The notes under the pieces: model-generated
What the model saw: only the letters and a program-made list of their open reading frames with translations
What the model was told of the DNA's origin: nothing
Database searches by the model: none
Part shown: in pieces, positions 43,657-52,363 of the stretch
Position numbering within the stretch: position 1 is the first letter of the stretch
Layout of the letters: each line of letters opens with the position of its first letter
From: Cyanobacteria bacterium SZAS-4
GTDB lineage: Bacteria > Cyanobacteriota > Vampirovibrionia > Obscuribacterales > Obscuribacteraceae
Assembly: GCA_018266255.1 (NCBI GenBank)
Contig: JAFEAT010000006.1
Location: 1-64,000 of the forward strand
Direction of reading: 5' to 3'
Length of the DNA stretch: 64,000 bases
Position numbers and translations under genes: made by a program

Positions 43657-44346
43657 CTATTTGTTTGATGTGGCGTCGTCGACGACGTATCCAACTTTAT
43701 GCACCGTTCGAAATATGGATGGTAGTCCTTCTTGATCGAGTTTCTTGCGCAAATTCTTGATATGCGAGCGAATCATTTCAGCTGACGTTTCTTCGTCAGC
43801 CGGCCAGACTCTGGCGATCAAAGTATTGGCGTTAAAGACGCGCCCCTTGTTGCGCATCATAAATTCGAGCAGAGAAAATTCTTTCGGCGTCAGATGGATC
43901 TCTTTGCCCTCTTGCATAACTTTTCGCGCTTCAAAATCTAGAATGATATTGCCAACTACAACCTGGCTGTTGGTGTAGCCTTCCGTGTTGCGTCTCAATA
44001 AAGCGCGGATTCGCGCAACCAGCTCTCGCCAATCAAAAGGCTTGGCTAAGTAATCATCAGCGCCTGCGTCTAATCCATCGATTTTTTGATTGACATCACT
44101 TTGACCAGTGAGCATCAAAATGGCACATTTTTTTCCGGCTCTGCGTGCCTCTCGGCAAACCTCTTTGCCGTTCATTCCTGGCAACATGACGTCTAAGACC
44201 AGAATGTCATAGTCGTAGGTTTCAATTAGTTCCACAGCAGACTCGCCATCGAACACCGCCTCAACCGTATGTCTCTCGGAGCGGAGTATATCCACTACTG
44301 ATGCATTCAGCGCTTTGTCGTCATCGCAAATAAGAATTTTAGCCAT
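43657..44346 (-). CDS. OmpR/PhoB-family response regulator
   Basis: A 229-aa transcription regulator. The receiver domain has the acidic pocket CDDD (8-10), phosphorylated Asp52 in LVLDVMLPG, the Thr in MLTG and Lys in YLAKPF. The C-terminal winged helix begins about residue 130 (VVVGNIILDFEARKVM), with recognition helix SAEMIRSHIKNLRKKL and wing FRTVHKVGYV. It is the first gene of the unit with the PAS histidine kinase and pseudokinase, 48 bases before the kinase start. It is similar to, but distinct from, the regulator at 55.7 kb. Targets are unknown. Confidence 0.97.
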   Translation of the reverse strand: MAKILICDDDKALNASVVDILRSERHTVEAVFDGESAVELIETYDYDILVLDVMLPGMNGKEVCREARRAGKKCAILMLTGQSDVNQKIDGLDAGADDYLAKPFDWRELVARIRALLRRNTEGYTNSQVVVGNIILDFEARKVMQEGKEIHLTPKEFSLLEFMMRNKGRVFNANTLIARVWPADEETSAEMIRSHIKNLRKKLDQEGLPSIFRTVHKVGYVVDDATSNK

Positions 44347-44382
44347 CGTTCACGTTAAGCAGGTCTACACCACATATGGTAC

Positions 44383-44416
44383 CAAAAGAAAACGCCTGCA
44401 CGATTGCGCAGACGTT
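44383..44416 (-). terminator. Rho-independent terminator (leftward) after the small-protein gene
   Basis: On the minus strand AACGTCTGC pairs with GCAGGCGTT (one G-U) around an 8-base loop, followed by TTCTTTTGG. It lies 34 bases beyond the stop of 44450-44707 and just before the regulator gene. Confidence 0.72.
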
Positions 44417-44449
44417 AACCAAACTGACAATTAGCTTGAGCAAGTGCTG

Positions 44450-44707
44450 TTAGGCGATGCGCGAAGCTTTCTTCTTCAATTCTTGAACAAGGTCTTCTTG
44501 TCCGAGAACGTAGCCACGGCGGGCTTGGTCATCTGCGTAAGCGATAATCGCTTCGGTGACGTTGTTGAGCATAGACATTGGAACGAACTCGCTGACTTGA
44601 TTGAGCAGTCTTTCGACGGTGACCCACTCTTCCGTGTTCAACGGGATGGCGTCATCTAGTCGGGCGATAATGGTGTAGTTGCGGAGCTTGTCAGTCTTAG
44701 TATTCAT
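44450..44707 (-). CDS. Small conserved protein, paralogue of the 14.5 kb gene
   Basis: An 85-aa soluble protein of unknown function. It shares the block from RLD to ELK with the product of 14509-14778, with YADDQARRGY and LGQEDL identical. It is predicted to be helical, with an acidic hydrophobic face (EEWVTVERLLNQVSEFVP). AAGGA stands 9 bases before ATG 44707. Sequence above that start is not conserved in the paralogue. A hairpin terminator follows, so it is monocistronic. Two stand-alone copies in 64 kb suggest a larger family in this genome. Confidence 0.82.
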   Translation of the reverse strand: MNTKTDKLRNYTIIARLDDAIPLNTEEWVTVERLLNQVSEFVPMSMLNNVTEAIIAYADDQARRGYVLGQEDLVQELKKKASRIA

Positions 44708-44908
44708 AATGTAGTCCTTCAATACAGTTGTTTGCCCACAGCTAGTGAACGGCCGGATAGGAATTTCAGCCCTTACCGGAACCATTCCCTTGAAAACCAA
44801 ACCAGTTATCGTTTTTAATCGCCCTGGCGGAGTTCAAATCTCTCTGAAATATTTATGCCCGCTCTAAACACTTCTAACCGTAAACTTAGTTGCCAAGCGG
44901 AAATTTAG

Positions 44909-46357
44909 TTATTTGAAATACTTTTCTTGATAGAGATTTTTGACGAAAGCCTCAGCATCAGCGACATTCAGGACTTCCTTAAATTCTTGGGCTTCGTCCA
45001 AAGCAGAGAGAATTTCTCCGATTACTGGTCCAGCTGGGATTGACAAGAGTTTCATTACGCGATTTCCATCGAGAAAACGAACGCGTTGTCGGTCCTCATT
45101 TAGATATACGGAAAAGTTCGATAAAAGTTCATTCCAGTTTTTCTCGAGTGATCTGCGATTTTCTTCGAGCAAACCAGGACCACATGTGGCACCAAAGTCT
45201 GCAAAAGCGAGCAGCATCAGTTCTGGCACATCTTCTCCAACAGAACGATAGAAGCGCCTCAAAGCCTTCTCTGTAGGCGGACCTTGATGGAATAAAGCAC
45301 CAGGTCGCAGATGCCATTTGACAAGTTTGGTGATGAATCGTTCGACGGGTCTCGACCACTTCATTCTGTCTGCCACCACTTCGCACATTTCTGCACCAAG
45401 TACATCATGCGCATAGAAGGTGTGACGCCCATCTTCATTGATTGCCCACGTTGCCGGTTTACCGATGTCATGAAGAATACATGCAACTTTGGTGGCAGCT
45501 AACCGCGTCACACCATGTGAAAGTTCTTTCGATGCGCTTTCTACAACCCAGTCAGGCACTAAGTCTAAGCGATTCTCTAGTTGGGGAATAGTTTCCAGAG
45601 AATGTTCGAACAGACCGAGATGATGAAACGAATTCGTCGTCACTCGTCGAGTTTCAATCAACTCTGGAAAGATGATCTCCAAAATTCCAGCAGCACCCAT
45701 GCTCATCACAATCTCAGTTGCTGGGTGCGATAGAGCAGTGAAGAGCTCGAGATTTATGCGCTCGACTGCAACTGATTTCAAACCAGACGAATGTTTATTC
45801 ACCCAACCAAAAGTCTCTGGTTCGATCTTTGCACCGAGGCTTGCAGCGAATCTGTACGCTCGCAAGACGCGCAGTGGATCTTCAACGAACGTTTTCTCCG
45901 AGATCGCGCGGATCGTTAAACTCTTGAGATCTTCGACACCACCGACGAGGTCAGTCACTGTATTTGGTTCTCGTGAATTCCAGACCAATGCGTTGATTGT
46001 GAAATCGCGACGAAGAACATCCTTTTCTATAGATCCGCCTACACAGCCAGCAAAATCCATCGAAACTGCTTCATCGCTGAGCACCACTCGTGCGGTATCA
46101 CTGGACTCGTCAAGTGGAACAAAGTGACCGTTCAACTCATCGGCAACACGTTTGGCAAATGCAAACGCGGAACCATCAGCCACTGCATAATCGATGTCTT
46201 TAGGCTTCACGACTGCGTTGAACCTGCCCAAGAGAGCATCACGCAAATATCCACCGACTATATATAGATTGACGCCGCTAGATTCACTCAACGCCAATAC
46301 GCGTCGATTGACTTCATGGTCTAGTGGATTGGTGCCTGTTGGAAGGGCTGTTAACAT
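44909..46357 (-). CDS. cca: CCA tRNA nucleotidyltransferase/poly(A) polymerase family with HD domain
   Basis: Adds or repairs the CCA end of tRNA, or a related polyadenylation job. The 482-aa class II nucleotidyltransferase has GGYLRDALLG (35-44) and the metal Asp pair in DIDYAV (54-56). RRDFTINAL and a flexible-loop region follow, then the neck motif EDPLRVLRAYRFAASLG. An HD domain follows, with FHHLGLFEHS and ILHDIGKP (metal His-Asp), matching Cca enzymes with phosphatase activity. Sub-type (CCA-, CC- or A-adding) cannot be decided from sequence alone. GAG precedes the ATG. It is 28 bases after the UPF0104 gene and probably cotranscribed. Confidence 0.94.
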   Translation of the reverse strand: MLTALPTGTNPLDHEVNRRVLALSESSGVNLYIVGGYLRDALLGRFNAVVKPKDIDYAVADGSAFAFAKRVADELNGHFVPLDESSDTARVVLSDEAVSMDFAGCVGGSIEKDVLRRDFTINALVWNSREPNTVTDLVGGVEDLKSLTIRAISEKTFVEDPLRVLRAYRFAASLGAKIEPETFGWVNKHSSGLKSVAVERINLELFTALSHPATEIVMSMGAAGILEIIFPELIETRRVTTNSFHHLGLFEHSLETIPQLENRLDLVPDWVVESASKELSHGVTRLAATKVACILHDIGKPATWAINEDGRHTFYAHDVLGAEMCEVVADRMKWSRPVERFITKLVKWHLRPGALFHQGPPTEKALRRFYRSVGEDVPELMLLAFADFGATCGPGLLEENRRSLEKNWNELLSNFSVYLNEDRQRVRFLDGNRVMKLLSIPAGPVIGEILSALDEAQEFKEVLNVADAEAFVKNLYQEKYFK

Positions 46358-46385
46358 GCTGACTCGCTCAGAAGTCAGAGCTTAG

Positions 46386-47468
46386 TTAGACCGCTTGCGA
46401 TTGCAGCTTTTCAGCTTCTTCCTTCGAAATTTTGAAATGACCGGCCACATAAACGATGCCACCAAATAGGCTCGTGATCGTGGTCAGACCTAGCCACATA
46501 ATCGCATAAGTGAGCGCGTGTGAGTTATCGATTCCTACCATTGTTAGGAAATAGGTGTACGCCCACTCACGGATACCGATGCCGTTGAAGCTCGGAGTAA
46601 TGAAGCCCAGCACTGCTACAGATGGATAGAAAACGAAGTAGTACCAGAGAGGAATAGTGGTCAGGCCCAACGCATATCCAATCAGTATGTGAACGGTCAC
46701 CACGACGACCTGCATCAAAACTGAGAGCCCGAGAGAGACCCCTATCAGATTCTTGTCTTGCCAATAAACCTTGGCGCTCGAATCGTTGAATTTCTTGGTG
46801 ATGAAGTTGTGCTCGCCCAGAAGCTTTTTCGTTAGTTTAGGCATGAACGGAAGCACGCCGAATATTCCGATTGTGCCCAGAAAGATTGGAGCTTTGAGCG
46901 CCCAAGCCATCTCACTTCCGCCTGGTCCAAGCAAGATGCCGAGGCTGGCGAACATGAAGAGAACAGCGATTCCGACTGCCCGGTCGGCGAGAACTGAGTA
47001 CGCTGCGCCTCCGTAGCGACCCGTGCCTTTCGACAGGTAATAACAACGGCTGAAATCGCCGCCCACGGTCGATGGCAGGAAGAGATTGAAAAATAATCCG
47101 ACAAAACAGAACTGAACCAGCTTGAAGAAGGGCTTGCGCAAACCGACTGCATTAGCTAGGAGCTGCCAGCGATAGGCGTTTATTAAGGTGCTGGAGAGGT
47201 AAAGAACGACTGCAGAGCCCAAAAACCAGAGATTCGCATGCATTGCGATTTCCCAGCTCTTCGACAGGTCGATTTTTCCAAAGAGAAACAGGCTGGCGAA
47301 CATGACCACGCTGATGCCGATTTTCAGGCGCATCTTGGTCTGACTCGAAATATGAGGAACAGTCCACCGGCGCTGCGTCGGGCTCGCCTTGTACTGCTGT
47401 TCAAGCCGCTCCGTCAAATCCGGCTCGATGTCCAGGACTGGAGCCGAACTTGTTCGATTGGATACCAT
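46386..47468 (-). CDS. UPF0104/lysylphosphatidylglycerol synthase-type membrane protein
   Basis: A 360-aa integral membrane protein of the UPF0104 (AglD/LPG-synthase TM) family with about eight spans. The family signatures are LINAYRWQLLANAVG, FFNLFLPSTVGGDFSRCYYLSK and GIGIREWAYTYFL. Members include the flippase part of MprF and transporters of lipid-linked sugars. The aminoacyl-transferase domain of MprF is absent, so a transport or flippase role is likelier. The frame opens at TTG 47492, but ATG 47468 with GAGG upstream is preferred. The first 50 residues are cytoplasmic. It precedes the CCA-adding enzyme gene. Confidence 0.92.
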   Translation of the reverse strand: MVSNRTSSAPVLDIEPDLTERLEQQYKASPTQRRWTVPHISSQTKMRLKIGISVVMFASLFLFGKIDLSKSWEIAMHANLWFLGSAVVLYLSSTLINAYRWQLLANAVGLRKPFFKLVQFCFVGLFFNLFLPSTVGGDFSRCYYLSKGTGRYGGAAYSVLADRAVGIAVLFMFASLGILLGPGGSEMAWALKAPIFLGTIGIFGVLPFMPKLTKKLLGEHNFITKKFNDSSAKVYWQDKNLIGVSLGLSVLMQVVVVTVHILIGYALGLTTIPLWYYFVFYPSVAVLGFITPSFNGIGIREWAYTYFLTMVGIDNSHALTYAIMWLGLTTITSLFGGIVYVAGHFKISKEEAEKLQSQAV

Positions 47469-47755
47469 CGAGAATGAAAACCTCAGTGACAACAGTAGTC
47501 ATGTTATTGGACTGGAAGCCTCATTAAAACCCTAAATAATTAACTTCGGGCGCTGGGCGCATTCTCCCGCCTAATCTGTCGACGCCGGCTGCGAAAAAAC
47601 GGTAGAATTAAATATTCTGAAGTTATTAAGAGCACAGTCGACCGGATATTTCGCGAACCATTGACGTCATCTTGTAACAGGTTAGTGCTGCCGGTGCGCA
47701 GACGTGGCGCAATGATCTAAGATTTGAATAGACGAACAAGAAAGAGGTAGGCAAT

Positions 47756-49147
47756 TTGTTGGAACGCAAAAGAGTAGCGAGAATCGGTATTCCGCTCTTG
47801 TTCTGCATGCTGTTTTTCGGGCTGCAGAGCTTAATGGTCAAAGGCGAAAAGGGACCGAACCAGCCACAAGTGATGAACTTGGACGGCATAGTTCTAGCTC
47901 AGACTTCTCGTCCCGCTGTCGTGCCTCAAGTGCTGTACCAACGAGCCTGGAAGCTGATCAAAGATTCGTACTATGACCAGAAGTTCGGCGAGAAGAACAA
48001 CAAAGACGGCGCTCAAGACTGGGGCAGATGGGAGCACCACTATGACGGCAAATTGAAGACATCTGACGATGCGCACAAAGCGATCGAAACGATGTTAGCC
48101 AGTTTGGGTGACCCATACACACGATTCCTAGACCGTGATGCTTTCGATGACGAGAAGTCACAGATTGACGCTCACTTGTTCGGCGTCGGTATGCAACTCG
48201 GCATGAACAAAGAACACAAAGTAGTTGTTATCGCTCCGATTGAAGATACGCCAGCCTTTAAGGCAGGAGTTCAACCAGGCGACGAAATTACAGAAGTCGA
48301 CAAAAAGCCAGTTAAGGGACAGTCGCTAGACACAGTCGTTAAGCAGATTCGCGGACCAATCAAAACCAAGGTTGGTATCACTTTGATGCGCAAGACCGAG
48401 AAGAAAACAGTAGTGCTCGAGCGCGCTGAAATTCCGATTCGCGCTGTTGCAACAAGCGAAATGCTTCCTGGAAATATTGGCTACATCAGACTAGACAGCT
48501 TCATCTCATCGAAAGCGAATTCTGAAATGAAACTTGCATTGAAGAAGCTTTCCGGTGCTGACGGAATTGTTCTCGACTTGAGAAATAACCCAGGTGGATT
48601 GCTCGCAAACGCAATCGAAATTGCAAACATGTTCCTTGATAAAGGAATTATTGTTAGCACGATCGATGCTGATGGATACAAGACCTCGCAAATGTCCACA
48701 AGCAGCCCGATGACTCATCAACCGATGATCGTGCTGATTAATGGTGGCAGTGCTAGTGCCAGTGAAATTCTCAGTGGTGCTCTGCGCGATAACGGACGGG
48801 CCAAATTGGTCGGTCAGACATCATTCGGAAAAGGGCTCGTACAGGCGATCAACAAGTTGGAAGATGGATCTGGTATCAACGTAACGATCGCCAGATATCT
48901 GACTCCTAATGACACTGATATCCACAAGCACGGTATCACTCCTGATTACATGGTCAAGCTTGAAGACAAGGACTACACCAACGGTAAAGGTCCATGGTGG
49001 ATCGACCTGAGTTATTCGAACTTCAAGAAAGCACCAACGGATAACAAAGACATTCAGCTGAACAAAGCAGTTGAAGTGATGAAAGATACAATCGCGAAGA
49101 GTGCCGGTAAACAGACAGCGCAAGCTGGTGAGACCGCCAAGAACTAA
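47756..49147 (+). CDS. ctpA: C-terminal processing peptidase (CtpA/Prc, S41)
   Basis: A 463-aa periplasmic or membrane-anchored protease that trims C-termini of exported proteins. The N-terminal hydrophobic segment (GIPLLFCMLFFGLQSLMV) acts as signal or anchor. It is followed by a helical region (LGDPYTRFLD motif), a PDZ domain (VIAPIEDTPAFKAGVQPGDEI) and the S41 core GIVLDLRNNPGG. INGGSASASEI contains the nucleophile Ser, and TSFGKG contains the base Lys, so the Ser-Lys dyad is intact. This is the more canonical of the two S41 proteins in the window. TTG 47756 has AGAGGTAGG upstream. A terminator hairpin follows. Confidence 0.97.
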   Translation: MLERKRVARIGIPLLFCMLFFGLQSLMVKGEKGPNQPQVMNLDGIVLAQTSRPAVVPQVLYQRAWKLIKDSYYDQKFGEKNNKDGAQDWGRWEHHYDGKLKTSDDAHKAIETMLASLGDPYTRFLDRDAFDDEKSQIDAHLFGVGMQLGMNKEHKVVVIAPIEDTPAFKAGVQPGDEITEVDKKPVKGQSLDTVVKQIRGPIKTKVGITLMRKTEKKTVVLERAEIPIRAVATSEMLPGNIGYIRLDSFISSKANSEMKLALKKLSGADGIVLDLRNNPGGLLANAIEIANMFLDKGIIVSTIDADGYKTSQMSTSSPMTHQPMIVLINGGSASASEILSGALRDNGRAKLVGQTSFGKGLVQAINKLEDGSGINVTIARYLTPNDTDIHKHGITPDYMVKLEDKDYTNGKGPWWIDLSYSNFKKAPTDNKDIQLNKAVEVMKDTIAKSAGKQTAQAGETAKN

Positions 49148-49172
49148 AAGCGATTCGAACTAAATGCAATGA

Positions 49173-49197
49173 GGGGTGGCGTAAGCTGCCCCTTTTC
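49173..49197 (+). terminator. Rho-independent terminator of ctpA
   Basis: GGGGTGGC-GTAA-GCTGCCCC forms an 8-bp stem with two G-U pairs and a tetraloop, followed by TTTT. It lies 25 bases past the ctpA stop and just before the end of the convergent prephenate dehydratase gene. Confidence 0.82.
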
Positions 49198-49198
49198 G

Positions 49199-50146
49199 CT
49201 AGAGAAGCTTCCCGACAGGATACAGTCCGAGCAAGCGCACGTCGTATTGGAATTCTTTTCTGTATGCGTAAATCAATTTGTGCTGCTCTTCGTTTGCGAC
49301 TTCGATGTCTACAAAGAAGCGATAGTGCCAGGGCAATTCAGGAATTGGGCGGGACTTGCAGGTAGTGAGATTTACTCCGCATCTAGCGAAATTTGTCAGC
49401 ACTGCGGCTAGCGATCCTGGCTCGTTAGGTAATGCCAGAGCCACGGACACTTTGTAAGGCGTAGGAACGTGCTTAGCTGCGTATTCTGCTTGAGTGATCA
49501 AACCGAATCTGGTGGCATTGTGCGCATAGTCTTCGATATTTGGAAGAATCACACTCAGTCCATTCGCTTCACAGGCTTTTCCACTGGCGATGGCTGCGAT
49601 TTTCGGATCCTGACGATCCTTAACCAGACCAGCCGAAGCACTTGTGTCCCAGTGGGGCACAGGACGCATTTGAGGGTACTTCTGGAAAAGCTTGCGACAT
49701 TGATCGAGTGCAGCAGGGTGAGAATATACTTCCCGTATATCTTCCAGCACTGCATTCGGTATCGAAATCAAATTGTGTTGCACTGGTACGAAAACTTCTG
49801 CGGTGATTACCGCCTCTCTCGACCAGAGCAAATCATAGTTAGCATCGATCGAGCCCATCGAAGTGTTCTCTAGCGGAATAGCGCCATAAAAATCTTTGCT
49901 GGTGTGGATAGTCTCGAAGACTTCGTCAAAACTTCTGCAAGCGACAAGTGTGGTTTCGCTTTCACCAAACATTTGCTCTGCGAAATGCTGCGCGGCGCGG
50001 TGACTGAATGAGCCGATGTTTCCTTGAAACGCTACGCCTCGTTTTGCTTTGGCCTGCGTGGACTTGTAATCGGACGGCTGTCTGGTGGTTCCATACTGCG
50101 CGGTGCCGTACTGAACTGCGGGAGCCGGAAGTGGTTGTTGCGTCAT
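49199..50146 (-). CDS. pheA: Prephenate dehydratase
   Basis: Converts prephenate to phenylpyruvate in phenylalanine synthesis. The 315-aa monofunctional enzyme starts its catalytic region at VAFQGNIGSFSHRAA and shows GAIPLENTSMGSID, QHNLIS, YSHPAALDQC and the key NATRFGLI motif with catalytic Thr and Arg-Phe. An ACT domain follows (VALALPNEPGSLAAVLTNFARCGVNLTTCKSRP), probably binding phenylalanine for feedback control. The first 36 residues are a Gln/Tyr-rich extension not usual in the family. There is no chorismate mutase domain. No other aromatic amino acid gene is adjacent. Confidence 0.96.
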   Translation of the reverse strand: MTQQPLPAPAVQYGTAQYGTTRQPSDYKSTQAKAKRGVAFQGNIGSFSHRAAQHFAEQMFGESETTLVACRSFDEVFETIHTSKDFYGAIPLENTSMGSIDANYDLLWSREAVITAEVFVPVQHNLISIPNAVLEDIREVYSHPAALDQCRKLFQKYPQMRPVPHWDTSASAGLVKDRQDPKIAAIASGKACEANGLSVILPNIEDYAHNATRFGLITQAEYAAKHVPTPYKVSVALALPNEPGSLAAVLTNFARCGVNLTTCKSRPIPELPWHYRFFVDIEVANEEQHKLIYAYRKEFQYDVRLLGLYPVGKLL

Positions 50147-50390
50147 TTCTCTACTTACTAAGTGTCGCCCGATGTAGATGCCTCTACTTCAAGAGAATTA
50201 TAAGGGGACCACTCCACAATTCGGTTGCCAAGCGCGCAGTCTCTTGGCTAGAGTAATTTCACTTTTCCGTAATGATTGGCCAGATGGCGCTTGACGCTCA
50301 CCCAGTAAAGAAAAATTAGTTGTCATATCGACAAAGCGATTGACAATATTCCACGAAAAATACTAATTCGGCGCTGAATGAAAACCCGAA

Positions 50391-51002
50391 TTAGCAATCC
50401 ATGCCTTGAATCGCACGACCGTGATGTTTCAACTGAGTGGTACTGGATATGGTGGTAGCCTGCTCCATCAACCAATCTGGTGCGCGTCTTCCGGTCAAAA
50501 GTAGAACACTTGGATCGCTTCGATGTTCGATTGCTTCCTTGAAATCTTCCCAAGTAACTAAGCCCACACGAGCGACGTCTAGCACTTCGTCGCCGATGAC
50601 GATGTCGTCTTTGCGTTTCAATGCTTCTGCGATGAATTTAAGCCCTTCCAGCGCGGCTTCTTTGTCTTCTGGGAGAATTCCGTTCGGAGAACTGTACAAG
50701 CGGAAGCTGCCTTTGGGACCGGTTCCTATGCGATTGACGCCGGTATAGTGCACGGTGAGTTTACCGAAACCCTCTTCCTTGGCTGCGGCGAGGATGTTCA
50801 AAGCCTTTCCTTCGCTGGAGTTTCCTTCGAGTTTGTCGAAGAAGACAAGCGACACATTTTTGCCGGTACTCAGCGCGCGCATCAGCACTCCGAAAGTCGC
50901 CGTTGATTTGCCGTTGCCAGTGCCGAGATACAAACGTATGCGTTCTTGCACCGGTTTACGTTCATCGGTGCCTTTCGCAGCCGACTGTTCTTGCGTTGTC
51001 AT
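50391..51002 (-). CDS. cobO: Cob(I)yrinic acid a,c-diamide adenosyltransferase (CobO/BtuR)
   Basis: Transfers the adenosyl group of ATP to cob(I)alamin or its precursor, giving coenzyme B12. The 203-aa protein has the characteristic P-loop GTGNGKST (27-34) directly after an RLYL strand, DDIVIGDEVLDVAR, and the conserved end LLLTGRRAPDWLMEQAT with KHHGRAIQG. This is the CobA/CobO family, not PduO or EutT. No other cobalamin biosynthesis genes are nearby, so salvage of the cofactor is the safest reading. GGCGGA stands 10 bases before the ATG. No cobalamin riboswitch fits in the short upstream gap. Confidence 0.95.
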   Translation of the reverse strand: MTTQEQSAAKGTDERKPVQERIRLYLGTGNGKSTATFGVLMRALSTGKNVSLVFFDKLEGNSSEGKALNILAAAKEEGFGKLTVHYTGVNRIGTGPKGSFRLYSSPNGILPEDKEAALEGLKFIAEALKRKDDIVIGDEVLDVARVGLVTWEDFKEAIEHRSDPSVLLLTGRRAPDWLMEQATTISSTTQLKHHGRAIQGMDC

Positions 51003-51048
51003 ATCGAGTCCGCCATGATTGAGCCAACTTCAGCTCTATCATAAACCG

Positions 51049-51429
51049 TTACGTGCCTATGCGGATCACCTGGGTAGGGTGCCCATGCTCATCAACACAG
51101 ACGAAGGTCATGTCCGCTGACGTAACGGCGATGCGCTCATTTCCGCGCTGAACTTCGACGTCAACATGAACTGATATTGATGTATTTCCGATCTTTGTCG
51201 TGCGGGTGTAGAAACTGACGACTTCTCCGACCAATACAGGAGCTTTGAAAATAACTTCCTTGACTGCGACGGTGACAATTCTCTGACGCGTATTTTTCTG
51301 AACCTCGGCCGCGCCGGCAAGGTCGATGTAGCTCAAAATAATTCCACCAAAAATGGTGCCGTGCTTGTTGGTGTCTCGCGGCAATAACACCACTCGAATG
51401 GCCGGATCTCTGTGCGAACTATCACTCAC
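51049..51429 (-). CDS. Hotdog-fold acyl-CoA thioesterase (YciA/ACOT type)
   Basis: Hydrolyses acyl-CoA to the free acid and CoA. The 126-aa single hotdog domain has the family opening VVLLPRDTNKHGTIFGGIILSYIDLAGA with the catalytic Asp in IDLAGA. It continues with the central helix, VIFKAPVLVGEVVSFYT, IGNTSISVHVDVEV and VTSADMTFVCVD. It is close to YciA, an acyl-CoA thioesterase with broad substrates. GTG 51429 has GGAGA seven bases upstream. It lies 46 bases before cobO and may share its transcript. Confidence 0.94.
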   Translation of the reverse strand: MSDSSHRDPAIRVVLLPRDTNKHGTIFGGIILSYIDLAGAAEVQKNTRQRIVTVAVKEVIFKAPVLVGEVVSFYTRTTKIGNTSISVHVDVEVQRGNERIAVTSADMTFVCVDEHGHPTQVIRIGT

Positions 51430-51561
51430 TTCAACTCTCCACGGAATGCCCCTCTAATCTGGCATCTTGACTATGGACTGGTCTAGCTCTATTAAGAGAT
51501 GATTTGATGGAATGAGATTTGATAGAAACAGCGATCTGACGGAATTGAAACTCAAGTTCAA

Positions 51562-52248
51562 TCAGTCAGCAAGCAGCGGTTCGTTAAATGAAACCGCCGA
51601 CACGCCGATTTGCTTTTTCATTTGACTCACAATCATGAGCCAATCGAATGTCTTAGGACCGCTTACATCAAGAATGACTCTCTCACACTGTAGTTCTTCT
51701 GCTACTTGTACTGAATTGACTTTCAGACCGGAATTTTCGATCAGTAGTCGCAACGCGTCCAAAGATGATTCAGAAGTCATCGAGATCACAAGGCGTCCAT
51801 CTTTTTTGCGTGGAAATAAACGTTGCTCGATCCGTTTGATTCCTAGATTCATCGCGACGACGGCTGTTGTTACAGCAAAAGCCGGAATGAACATTCCGCT
51901 GCCTGCCGCTAAACCAACTGCGGATGTGGTCCAAATTCCAGCCGCGGTATCCAATCCTCTGACCTTGTTTCTGTTGAACCAGATCACACCCGCTCCAAGA
52001 AAACCGATTCCGCTCACGACTTGAGCCGCTATGCGACTTGGATCCAGCACGATCAAGCCTTTGTCGATTGCATCGACAAATCCGAAAGTGGAAACGATCA
52101 TCACAAGAGCTGATCCCATCGAAACAAAAACATGCGTTCGTAAACCCGCTGCTTTCTCTCTCTTCTCGCGCTCCCAACCCACCAGCGCGCCGCAAAACAT
52201 GGCGCATCCAATACGTGCAAAAACTTCTACTTCACTGATTCTTTGCAT
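51562..52248 (-). CDS. MgtC/SapB-family membrane protein
   Basis: A 228-aa membrane protein of the MgtC/SapB family. The conserved N-terminal part has FARIGCAMFCGALVGWEREKREKAAGLRTHVFVSMGSALVMI, GIGFLGAGVIWFNRNKVRGLDTAAGIWTTSAVGLAAG and a fourth or fifth span (FIPAFAVTTAVVAM). A C-terminal ACT-like cytoplasmic domain follows (about 150-225). MgtC proteins modulate growth at low magnesium and interact with other membrane proteins. A role in magnesium homeostasis or stress is likely. The frame is open to 52410. ATG 52248 has the near-perfect TAAGGAGGTG Shine-Dalgarno, so it is the start. Confidence 0.93.
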   Translation of the reverse strand: MQRISEVEVFARIGCAMFCGALVGWEREKREKAAGLRTHVFVSMGSALVMIVSTFGFVDAIDKGLIVLDPSRIAAQVVSGIGFLGAGVIWFNRNKVRGLDTAAGIWTTSAVGLAAGSGMFIPAFAVTTAVVAMNLGIKRIEQRLFPRKKDGRLVISMTSESSLDALRLLIENSGLKVNSVQVAEELQCERVILDVSGPKTFDWLMIVSQMKKQIGVSAVSFNEPLLAD

Positions 52249-52363
52249 GGCACACCTCCTTAAGAAGAGAATTGAGGTTACGCCAATCATATTATTAGAA
52301 TTCTGTGGATCATTTGTGGATGAGTAGCCCAAAACTCTCATGCCACTGCGATTGGTGCAGATG

